Assembly (NCBI GenBank): GCA_002482545.1
Contig: DLGF01000006.1
Span: 134,418-198,417 of the forward strand
Length of the DNA stretch: 64,000 nucleotides
Direction of reading: 5' to 3'
Source of the DNA: Sporomusaceae bacterium UBA7701
GTDB taxonomy: Bacteria; Bacillota; Negativicutes; Sporomusales; UBA7701
Shown here piece after piece: positions 36,886-44,058 of the stretch; within the stretch, counting starts at the first letter, position 1, and each line of letters starts with the position of its first letter. Both the position numbers and the translations under genes were made by a program. Under the pieces are notes generated by a model, which saw nothing but the letters and a program-made list of their open reading frames with translations, made no database searches and was not told the DNA's origin.

Positions 36886-37796
36886 GATCTACCTCTAACT
36901 TGTTGTTGCTTCTGGCGGCCGCCATCTGGGGATTGGCTTTCGTGGCCCAGCGGGTGGGGATGGACCATGTCGGCCCGTTTACGTTCAACGGGGTAAGGTT
37001 TGCGTTGGGCAGCCTTTCCTTAGTTCCCCTGATGATTTACTTCACCCGTCAGGATACGGCCACGAGCGGAGCGAAAGACGGACCGCGGGCAGCCAAAGCC
37101 TCCTACGCCGGACTGCTGGTCGGGGCCATTCTGTTTATCGCGGCTTCACTTCAGCAGATCGGGTTAGTGTATACCACCGCCGGCAAAGCCGCCTTCATTA
37201 CCTGTCTTTATATCGTGCTCGTCCCCATCACCGGGATATTTCTGCGGCACCGGATTACTCTTCCTACCTGGCTCGGCTCGATCCTGGCCGTCGTCGGCCT
37301 TTATTTTCTGTGTGTAAAAGAAAGCCTCACCATTTCCTATGGCGATCTGCTTGAGCTGATCGGAGCCTTCTTCTGGACGGCCCACATTTTAGTGATCGAC
37401 CACTATTCACGGAAGGTCGACACCTTGAAGCTGGCCTGTTTTCAGTTTCTGACCTGTTCGGTGTTGAGCCTGCTGACAGCCGTGGCGATCGAAACCATTA
37501 CGACGGACGGGATTGTGCAGGCGGCCGTTCCCCTCCTCTACGGAGGCGTTTGCTCGGTCGGCATTGCCTATACCCTCCAGATTGTCGGGCAGAAACACGC
37601 CGCCCCTGCCCACGCCGCAATTATTCTCAGCATGGAGACCGTGTTCGCGGCGCTCGGAGGCTACCTGCTGCTTGACGAACGGCTGGGGCCGCTGGAACTT
37701 TTGGGCTGCGCGCTGATGCTGGCCGGAATGCTTCTGTCCCAGCTTCAGGTTATGAAGCCGGAAAAGCCGGCTCCGGCAGACCAATCGGCCGCATAG
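36882..37796 (+). CDS. EamA/DMT-family transporter, first copy
   Basis: A 304-residue protein with ten membrane helices in two EamA repeats (LLLLLAAAIWGLAFVAQRVGM at the start; GAFFWTAHILVIDHYSR opening the second half). The family exports or imports small metabolites; the substrate is unknown. GAGGGATTC precedes the ATG, and the start overlaps the end of the truncated 3D gene by four bases. It is convergent with the REC-kinase gene. Confidence 0.92.
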   Translation: MRSTSNLLLLLAAAIWGLAFVAQRVGMDHVGPFTFNGVRFALGSLSLVPLMIYFTRQDTATSGAKDGPRAAKASYAGLLVGAILFIAASLQQIGLVYTTAGKAAFITCLYIVLVPITGIFLRHRITLPTWLGSILAVVGLYFLCVKESLTISYGDLLELIGAFFWTAHILVIDHYSRKVDTLKLACFQFLTCSVLSLLTAVAIETITTDGIVQAAVPLLYGGVCSVGIAYTLQIVGQKHAAPAHAAIILSMETVFAALGGYLLLDERLGPLELLGCALMLAGMLLSQLQVMKPEKPAPADQSAA

Positions 37797-37797
37797 C

Positions 37798-37825
37798 AAA
37801 AAGCCATGTACTTCTTGTACATGGC
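37798..37825 (-). terminator. Terminator of the REC-kinase gene
   Basis: GCCATGTAC-aagaa-GTACATGGC on the minus strand followed by TTTTT. Confidence 0.9.
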
Positions 37826-37860
37826 TGGTGTAACCTGGGCCGGCGCGGCTGTCGCTCCGT

Positions 37861-38973
37861 CTAGCCGGTTCGCTGCTCCGCAACGTCCGGCAGGTTGAAG
37901 CTGACCGTAAACAAGGTTCCTTTACCCCGTTCGCTCACGACCGAAATTTCCGCATCATGGCGCTGGGCTATCCGGTAGCAAATCGCCAGGCCCAGGCCGG
38001 AGCCGGTTTCCTTCGACGTAACAAACGGGGTGCCGAGTTTGTCCATGAATTCGGACGGAATGCCCATGCCACTGTCCTCGATATGCAGCATGACTTTATT
38101 TTCGGTGCGGCGGACCCGGACTTTGATCGATCCTCCCCGGGGCATCGCCTCGATTGCGTTGCGGATCATATTCAGAATAAGCTGCCGGATGCTCTGCCGG
38201 TCAATCAAGACCGGCGGAGCATCCGCCAAATTCGTTTCGATGCTGCAGTTATGCAGCAAGGCGTCGGCCTGAAGCATCGGCAAAATGTCGCTGACCAAGT
38301 CACTCAGACTGATGGGTTTGAAATCCATGGCCTTGTCTTTGGCCAGGGACAGAAACTCTTTGATGATGCTATTGGCCCGGTCCAATTCCTCAATCATCAG
38401 GTCGAAATGGTCTTTATAGGACGCCAAATCCTTCTTCCTGCCGAGAAATTGCAGAAAACCCCGGACCGTGGTCATGGGGTTGCGGACTTCATGGCCGATG
38501 CCGGCAGCCATCTCCCCGATTACATTCAAACGGTCCAGCCTGGCCAGATGCTCAACCATCTTGCGATTCTGCTCAGCCTCCAGGAGCCGCTTGATCCGGC
38601 CCCGCAGCACCGCCGGGTTGAACTTCTTCGTCAGATAGTCGTCGGCGCCGACCTGGAAGGCATGGTTGATGGTGGCTTCATCCTCCTTGGAGGTGAGCAT
38701 GAGGATCGGAACTTGCTTTCCGCTTGCCAGCTCGCGGATCTTGGCGCAAGCTGAACAACCGTCGGGTTCGGGCATAACTACATCCAAAAGGATGAGATCG
38801 GGCTGGAAACGCTGATAGGCGGAAACTGTCTCAAGCCCGTTGCTGGCTTCAATGATCCGGTAGCCGTCCTGGCTAAGGATGTCCCGCAGATAGGTCCTGA
38901 TAAATACATCGTCGTCCGCAACCAAAATCAGGAATGGACGATTCGTAACATTAGCGATACGGATAGGGACCAT
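37861..38973 (-). CDS. Histidine kinase with N-terminal receiver domain
   Basis: A 370-residue soluble protein. Residues 12-130 are a receiver domain (ILVADDD, phospho-acceptor in LLDVVMP, KKF). A HisKA dimerisation helix follows with GIGHEVRNPM, and a HATPase domain with NMIRNAIEAM, DSGMGIP and GSGLGLAI. There is no membrane segment, so it is a cytoplasmic hybrid with the receiver in front. No response regulator gene is adjacent. AGGAG abuts the ATG with almost no spacing, so the exact start is uncertain. Confidence 0.92.
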   Translation of the reverse strand: MVPIRIANVTNRPFLILVADDDVFIRTYLRDILSQDGYRIIEASNGLETVSAYQRFQPDLILLDVVMPEPDGCSACAKIRELASGKQVPILMLTSKEDEATINHAFQVGADDYLTKKFNPAVLRGRIKRLLEAEQNRKMVEHLARLDRLNVIGEMAAGIGHEVRNPMTTVRGFLQFLGRKKDLASYKDHFDLMIEELDRANSIIKEFLSLAKDKAMDFKPISLSDLVSDILPMLQADALLHNCSIETNLADAPPVLIDRQSIRQLILNMIRNAIEAMPRGGSIKVRVRRTENKVMLHIEDSGMGIPSEFMDKLGTPFVTSKETGSGLGLAICYRIAQRHDAEISVVSERGKGTLFTVSFNLPDVAEQRTG

Positions 38974-39133
38974 CTCCTTTCAGTTCTGACCAGGGGAGAA
39001 TATATCCTTCAATAGACAACAAAACTCTTCCATATGCGACCATTTTCGTCATCAATCTACATTGTCCTGCCTTTTTTCGAAATCATAAATACACTTTTTG
39101 ACACTTTTTGCTTTTAATCCTGACGGCTTGGCC

Positions 39134-39176
39134 ATCCCGGCCGGCACCGGCTTCGCCCGGTCAGGGCGGCCGGGAT
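39134..39176. repeat. GC-rich 43-base inverted repeat
   Basis: ATCCCGGCCG and CGGCCGGGAT form a perfect 10-base stem with ACCGG/CCGGT pairing inside. It sits between the divergent REC-kinase and BusR-like genes. There is no T-run, so it is either an operator-like or an RNA-level element. Confidence 0.6.
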
Positions 39177-39211
39177 ATCCGGTCCGTCCCGGGCGTCCCC
39201 GGAGGCTTCCC

Positions 39212-39241
39212 TTGTTACCGACCCGGCCGCGCGGGTATAAT
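39212..39241 (+). promoter_or_regulatory. Promoter of the BusR-like regulator
   Basis: TTGTTA and TATAAT with 18-base spacing, about 35 bases before the gene. Confidence 0.65.
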
Positions 39242-39276
39242 AATATCAAATACCGACTCATCGCAGGGGGATTGGC

Positions 39277-39897
39277 ATGAAATCAGGCACTTCACTGTAC
39301 CGCTCTATTGCTTTGGATATAGCCCAGAGGATTATCAACGGGGAATTCCCGGAAAGAACGAAAATCTCGGGGCGGACCGTCCTTGCCGGCAATTATAACG
39401 TCTCGCCCGAAACCATCCGCAAAGCGATAGCGCTGTTGAAAGTCAAAAATGTCGTAAGCGTGTCCCAGGGCAAAGAGGTGACCGTGACCTCCACGGAAGA
39501 CGCCTACCGGTTTATCGAGCATTATAAGAGTTCCCAATCGGTTTACTCGCTCCAGCAAGACGTCGAAACCCTTCTCCGGCAAAAACAGGAGATCGACGCC
39601 AAACTGGAAGCTTTGCTGATTGATATCATCAACTACTCCGACCGGCTGCGCAACCTCACCCCGTATAACCCGGTCGAGGTTGAAGTCCCGGAAACCTCGG
39701 CGCTGGCCGGACGGACAGTGGGAGATATCCGGCTTTGGCAGCACACCGGCGCAACCATCGTCGCCCTTCGGCGCGGCACCGAAATCATCATCTCCCCCGG
39801 GCCCAACGCCAAATTTGAGCCCCATGACCGGATTGTCCTCGTTGGCGACAGTGAAGTTCTCAAACGGACGATCGAATTTGTCGTCCGCGGCGAATAG
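39277..39897 (+). CDS. BusR-like GntR/RCK_C transcriptional regulator
   Basis: A 206-residue protein. A GntR winged helix-turn-helix spans residues 5-70 (YRSIALDIAQRII, then SPETIRKAIALLK). A predicted coiled coil lies near 85-115. An RCK_C (TrkA-C) domain fills 128-206 (PETSALAGRTVGDI, HDRIVLVGDSEVLKR). This architecture is that of BusR, whose RCK_C domain binds cyclic di-AMP and which represses osmolyte uptake genes. No betaine transporter is adjacent, so the target is unknown. Confidence 0.88.
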   Translation: MKSGTSLYRSIALDIAQRIINGEFPERTKISGRTVLAGNYNVSPETIRKAIALLKVKNVVSVSQGKEVTVTSTEDAYRFIEHYKSSQSVYSLQQDVETLLRQKQEIDAKLEALLIDIINYSDRLRNLTPYNPVEVEVPETSALAGRTVGDIRLWQHTGATIVALRRGTEIIISPGPNAKFEPHDRIVLVGDSEVLKRTIEFVVRGE

Positions 39898-39898
39898 G

Positions 39899-39923
39899 AA
39901 AAGCCGCCCTTCCGGGCGGCTTG
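39899..39923. terminator. Terminator between the BusR-like gene and the second dapB-like gene
   Basis: AAAAGCCGCCC-ttcc-GGGCGGCTT between convergent genes, with the better T-run on the minus strand. Confidence 0.75.
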
Positions 39924-39927
39924 CCAG

Positions 39928-40764
39928 TTACATGCCGTAAGATTGAACTTCGCCGGCCTCTTCTTTGTAGCATAGGCTATTTTCCCATTGTTCCTCTTCC
40001 TGCTGTTCTTTTTGAATACGGAAGACATCCTTCATTTCGTAAAGGCCTCTCCGGCCAACGATGAATTTTGCGGCTTTATAGGCTCCCTCGGCGAAGGCGA
40101 CCCGTGAAAAAGCCGTATGGGTTATCTCAATCTGGTCATGTTTCCCGCAGATCAGAAGTCTGTGACGCCCTGCGATATCACCGGCCCGGATGGAGTGGAT
40201 CGGCACTGCTTTTTCTTCCATCTCGTCCAAGGTCGAAAGAATCGTGGCGGCAATCTTTTTGGCGGTTCCGGACGGACTGTCTTTTTTATTTTTATGGTTT
40301 TCCTCAATGATCTGGAAATCATAATCCTCATGTAGCTGGGCGGCAATTTGAGCCATGATCATCATGACATTGACTCCGTAGGTGATGTTCGGCGCCAGCA
40401 CCACGCCGAATCTCCGGTTCTCAGCCACCAGCTTGATGCGCCGCATATCCATCTCGCTATAGCCGGTGACGGCCGATACGACATTGACGCCGCACTTTGC
40501 CAGAATCCCGAGGTTTTCGCTGAGAAACTGCGGGCTGGAAAAATCGATCAAAACATCCGGCCGGACCTGCAGCAGTTTTTCTTCCAGGTCCTCCGTCGAC
40601 TCGACCGTTATGCCGGTATTGGGCCTATGTAAAATTTCCCCCAGGTCTTTTCCCGCCTGTGAACTTCCCTTACGGCAAAAGACCATTGCCAGGACTTTTT
40701 CCTTCAATAAGTATTCGGCAACAATTTTACCTGTGGTGCCTAAGCCGATTAAAGCTATCTTCAT
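39928..40764 (-). CDS. DapB-family reductase, second and divergent copy
   Basis: A 278-residue protein with the DapB catalytic region EENHKNKKDSPSGTA and a nucleotide-binding start MKIALIGLGTTGKIV that departs from the usual GGRMG form. The last 30 residues are a charged tail (EQQEEEQWENSLC) not found in standard DapB. It may be a paralogue with another substrate, such as the diaminopentanoate-dehydrogenase-like branch, or a lysine-pathway isozyme. AAGGAGG precedes the ATG. Confidence 0.8.
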   Translation of the reverse strand: MKIALIGLGTTGKIVAEYLLKEKVLAMVFCRKGSSQAGKDLGEILHRPNTGITVESTEDLEEKLLQVRPDVLIDFSSPQFLSENLGILAKCGVNVVSAVTGYSEMDMRRIKLVAENRRFGVVLAPNITYGVNVMMIMAQIAAQLHEDYDFQIIEENHKNKKDSPSGTAKKIAATILSTLDEMEEKAVPIHSIRAGDIAGRHRLLICGKHDQIEITHTAFSRVAFAEGAYKAAKFIVGRRGLYEMKDVFRIQKEQQEEEQWENSLCYKEEAGEVQSYGM

Positions 40765-40918
40765 TGATCATACCTCCTTGGTCTTTCACCTGCAACCTTA
40801 TATTATCATTAAAGTTGTTAGTTAGTCAACTGCCAATATTTTCCTCATTTCTCTGCAAAACCCTTTTGCTCCGCCGCTGTCCCGCAAAAAAGGGGAAAAT
40901 AAAAATTGCCTCCCCCCA

Positions 40919-40947
40919 TTGACGCTGGCGTTATCACTGACTATAAT
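40919..40947 (+). promoter_or_regulatory. Sigma-A promoter of the riboswitch-MFS-larA operon
   Basis: TTGACG and TATAAT with exact 17-base spacing. Transcription would start near 40954 and produce a leader of about 245 bases before the MFS start codon. Confidence 0.85.
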
Positions 40948-40984
40948 AAGGAAAAAGCCCCTGACCCTGTATACAAAATACAAC

Positions 40985-41086
40985 AAACGAGTGTACCTAG
41001 GGATCCGCAGCTATACCGGCTGGCCCGAACCGAGTGGTACAGGCGCTGCAGCGCTACACCGTGGGGAAAAAAGCCCCGGCGGAAGG
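40985..41086 (+). ncRNA. ykkC-family riboswitch aptamer, subtype-2-like (ppGpp/PRPP group)
   Basis: The conserved elements appear in order: TGTACC (40992-40997), directly followed by TAGGG and ATCCG; CTGGCCCGA; GGTACA, which pairs back with TGTACC; a GCGC-tgca-GCGC hairpin; TACACCG; then TGGGG-AAAAAA-GCCCC (P3) and GGCGGAAGG. The TACACCG...GGCGG form resembles subtype-2 (ppGpp or PRPP) aptamers more than the guanidine-I form. Ligand class cannot be fixed by eye. The MFS and larA-type genes follow. Confidence 0.85.
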
Positions 41087-41113
41087 TCGTTTACGATCTT
41101 CTGCCGGGGCTTT
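41073..41113 (+). terminator. Riboswitch expression-platform terminator
   Basis: GCCCCGGCGGAAG pairs with CTTCTGCCGGGGC, followed by TTTGCATATT. Its 5' arm is the same GCCCC that forms P3 of the aptamer, so ligand-bound aptamer and terminator exclude each other, as in ON-type ykkC switches. The T-run is weak in the plus direction. Confidence 0.8.
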
Positions 41114-41199
41114 GCATATTCGCGGGGCAGTTTCCCGAAGGAGGCGGGACGGAGGCGTAACCTATATTGAATTTTGAAGTCAGGATGGAGGAAGAAAGA

Positions 41200-42498
41200 A
41201 TGGAAACGGTACAACCGGCCGTGGCGGTGGCCGCGGAATCTGTCAGACCAACCAAACAGCGGGTCGTGTTAGTGGCAATTCTGCTGCTCACGCTGCTGAT
41301 AGCCTACCTGGACCGGGTGAACGTCTCGGTGCTGTTGGCCGACAATACCTTTTTAACGGATATGGGGATCAAGGGGCAACCGGTTCAGATGGGCCTGTTA
41401 ATGACTTTATTCTTGATTGCCTACGGTGTCGCCAATGTTGTCCTCAGTCCTTTGGGCGACTATATCGGCCCCCGGAAAGCCATGTCCCTTTCCATATTGC
41501 TCTGGACGGTTTCCGTCTTTATCGGCGGCCTGGCCACCACGTTCACCACCATGCTGGCGGCCCGCGTGATTTTAGGCCTGGGGGAAGGAATGCACTGGCC
41601 GATGCAAAGCACCTTCGTCAAAAACTGGTTTCCTCCCTGGGAGCGCGGTAAAGCAAACGGCGTCTGGCTCATCGGCTTAATGGCCGGCCCCGCGCTGGCC
41701 ATGCCGTTCTTCACCTGGGTCGTTTCCAGTTGGGGCTGGCGGCCGAGCTTTTTCATCCTCGGCGCTCTTGGCCTCGTTCCTTTAGTTCTGCTTTGGTGCT
41801 ATGTGACCGACCGGCCCGGCCAGCACAAAAAAGTCAACGCCGCGGAACGGGAGTATATCGAAAGCGCCCTGGAACTGGAGGCGGCGGAAGAGGCCAAAGT
41901 AAGAACCGAGAGCCTGAGGGAGCGGTTGTCCTCTTTTGTGTTCAACTACCGGTTCTGGCTGCTTACCATAAACTATTTCTGTATCGCTTGCGTATGGTGG
42001 GGCACCATGGCCTGGCTGCCGTCCTATCTGAAGGCGGCCCGCGGCTTCTCCTGGGCCCAGATGGGCGCCATGTCCTCCCTCCCTTATGTGCTGGGCGGCA
42101 TCAGCATCCTGTTCTTTGGCCACCTGGCCGATAAACTGGGACGGCGGGCCCCGTTTATCGCCCTCGCCCATCTCGGCTCAGCCCTGGGCATCTACTTCGG
42201 CTCGGTCGCCACCGACAACCTGACCGCCGCCATTCTGATCTCGGCCGGGATTGCTTCGGTCGCCATCGGCCTGCCTTCCTCGTGGTCGATCCTTCAGCAG
42301 ATTGTACCCGGCAAGGCCATCGGCGCCGGCGCCGGCATGATGAACGGCCTGAGCAACGGCGGCTCGGCCTTCGCCCCGGTCCTCATCGGATTCTTCATCA
42401 GCATGACCGGCAGCTATGTGGGCGGACTGCTGTTCCTGGTCGGCCTCGCGGTGATCGGCGCCGCCTGCATGGCCGTCCTCGCCTTCCAGAAATATTGA
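41200..42498 (+). CDS. MFS transporter, anion:cation symporter (ACS) type
   Basis: A 432-residue protein with twelve membrane segments. AYLDRVNVSVL in helix 1 and GDYIGPRKAMSLSILLW after helix 2 are typical of the ACS branch (hexuronate, glucarate, phthalate and other organic anions). The frame extends upstream to a TTG at 41167, but GGAGG lies eight bases from the ATG at 41200. It is under the ykkC-type riboswitch and 65 bases before the LarA-like gene, suggesting uptake of the 2-hydroxy acid that LarA isomerises. Confidence 0.9.
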   Translation: METVQPAVAVAAESVRPTKQRVVLVAILLLTLLIAYLDRVNVSVLLADNTFLTDMGIKGQPVQMGLLMTLFLIAYGVANVVLSPLGDYIGPRKAMSLSILLWTVSVFIGGLATTFTTMLAARVILGLGEGMHWPMQSTFVKNWFPPWERGKANGVWLIGLMAGPALAMPFFTWVVSSWGWRPSFFILGALGLVPLVLLWCYVTDRPGQHKKVNAAEREYIESALELEAAEEAKVRTESLRERLSSFVFNYRFWLLTINYFCIACVWWGTMAWLPSYLKAARGFSWAQMGAMSSLPYVLGGISILFFGHLADKLGRRAPFIALAHLGSALGIYFGSVATDNLTAAILISAGIASVAIGLPSSWSILQQIVPGKAIGAGAGMMNGLSNGGSAFAPVLIGFFISMTGSYVGGLLFLVGLAVIGAACMAVLAFQKY

Positions 42499-42563
42499 AC
42501 CGCCGCCAGGGACATACTGAAAAAACCGGCGGCCTGATCCTTACCTGCTAGGAGGAAAATACC

Positions 42564-43877
42564 ATGCTAAAAGAATTCGCCTTAGGCTTCGGCGATGATC
42601 AACTTCATATCGCTCTTCCGGAAGACCGGATCATCAACGTGGTGGAGGGGAAACCCTCTCCGGCGGTGGCCGACGTGCCGGCCGCCGTCCAAGCCGCCCT
42701 TGATCGCCCCGTCGGCTCGCCGCCGCTTGGCGAGATCGTCAGGGCCGGCGACACCGTGGCAATCATCGCCAGCGACATTACCCGGCTCTGGGTGCGGCAC
42801 GACCTCTTCCTGCCGGTCCTGCTCAACGCCCTGAACGCGGCAGGCGTGCCGGACAGCAGCATCAAGCTGGTGGTCGCGCTGGGGGCGCACCGCCGGCACA
42901 CCCCCCAGGAAAACATCCTGGTCTACGGCCAGGAAGTGGTCGACCGCGTTTCGCTCGTCCAGAGCTACGCCCCCGCGGAGGAGGATTTCGTTTACGTCGG
43001 AACGACTTCCCGCGGCGTCAAGACGTTCCTCAACAAACACGTCGTTGCCGCTGACAAGGTCATTTTGACCGGCGGCGTAGTCTATCACCTCATGGCGGGC
43101 TTCGGCGGCGGCCGCAAGGCCGTCATGCCCGGCATCTCGGGGTACTCCACCATTCAGGGCAACCACAGCTTCTGTCTCCACGACATTGTCGGGCAGGGCG
43201 TCAGCCCCCATTGCGTTTCCGGCAAACTGGAGGGCAACCATATGCACGAGGACATGACGGAAATGGCGGCCATGCTCAAGCCGGCCTTTCTGCTCAACGC
43301 CGTGTTCACTCCCGAGGGCCGTTTCGCCCGCTTCGTGGCCGGCCACTGGTATGACGCCTGGCTGGAGGGCTGCCGCACGGTCGAGAGTATCTTCGGTGTC
43401 CCGGTCAACGGCAAAGCCGACCTGGTCCTTGCTTCCGCCGGCGGCTTTCCGAAAGACATCAACCTCTATCAAGGCTCGAAAACCATTGACAACGCTTACA
43501 TGGCGGTGAAGGAAACCGGGGCGGTCATCCTGCTGCTGGAGTGCCGGGATATCCTGGAGCCGCCTGATTTCAGCGGCTGGTTCGACTATCAGTCCCTCTA
43601 CGACCGGGAGCTGGCCTTGCGCAAAGGCTTCACCGTCCCCGGCTTTGTGGCCGTCAAATGCGGCCTGATGTTCAAAAAGGTGCCGCATATCGTCGTTACC
43701 CGCCCGGAAAATCGAGCTTTCATGGCGAAGGCCGGCATGATTGCCGCCGCCTCCATCGAAGAAGCCATGGCGATTGCCGAAAAACACCTGGGCCGCAAGG
43801 ACTATACCATCACCGTCATGCCCCACGCGGCCAATACCGTGCCCCTGGTGCAGCCCGGCGCCTCAGGCGAGAAATAA
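42564..43877 (+). CDS. LarA-family nickel-pincer 2-hydroxyacid racemase/epimerase
   Basis: A 437-residue protein matching LarA (lactate racemase domain). His109 (GAH), His175 (VVYHLMAGF), Lys185 (GGGRKAVMPG) and His201 line up one position off His108, His174, Lys184 and His200 of Lactobacillus lactate racemase, including the lysine that holds the nickel-pincer nucleotide. Activity requires LarB, LarC and LarE made elsewhere. The substrate may be lactate or a larger sugar acid, given the ACS transporter partner. AGGAGGAAAA precedes the ATG. Confidence 0.9.
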   Translation: MLKEFALGFGDDQLHIALPEDRIINVVEGKPSPAVADVPAAVQAALDRPVGSPPLGEIVRAGDTVAIIASDITRLWVRHDLFLPVLLNALNAAGVPDSSIKLVVALGAHRRHTPQENILVYGQEVVDRVSLVQSYAPAEEDFVYVGTTSRGVKTFLNKHVVAADKVILTGGVVYHLMAGFGGGRKAVMPGISGYSTIQGNHSFCLHDIVGQGVSPHCVSGKLEGNHMHEDMTEMAAMLKPAFLLNAVFTPEGRFARFVAGHWYDAWLEGCRTVESIFGVPVNGKADLVLASAGGFPKDINLYQGSKTIDNAYMAVKETGAVILLLECRDILEPPDFSGWFDYQSLYDRELALRKGFTVPGFVAVKCGLMFKKVPHIVVTRPENRAFMAKAGMIAAASIEEAMAIAEKHLGRKDYTITVMPHAANTVPLVQPGASGEK

Positions 43878-43896
43878 CGGTTGCCAGGCCTTCAAT

Positions 43897-43939
43897 CCGG
43901 CGCTCTCTGCACTAGGCTGCGGGAGCGCCGCGGCTTTTT
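43897..43939 (+). terminator. Terminator of the MFS-larA operon
   Basis: CGGCGCTC and GAGCGCCG form the stem, then CGGCTTTTT. Confidence 0.8.
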
Positions 43940-43960
43940 CAGGGTTCGTCCTCTTCGCCC

Positions 43961-43989
43961 TTGCTGTCAGGACCAAAAACGGGTATAAT
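43961..43989 (+). promoter_or_regulatory. Promoter of prfC
   Basis: TTGCTG and TATAAT with 17-base spacing, 70 bases before the start codon. Confidence 0.75.
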
Positions 43990-44058
43990 TTTGCAGTATG
44001 AGCATCCCTCTAGCTTGACGAAAACGCCTAAGCTTGAAATAAACCACCCGGAGGAAAA

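Noticed and set aside
41069..41113. Minus-strand terminator reading (stem followed by TTTTTT)
   Set aside because: No minus-strand gene ends nearby; the same stem is explained by the riboswitch expression platform on the plus strand.
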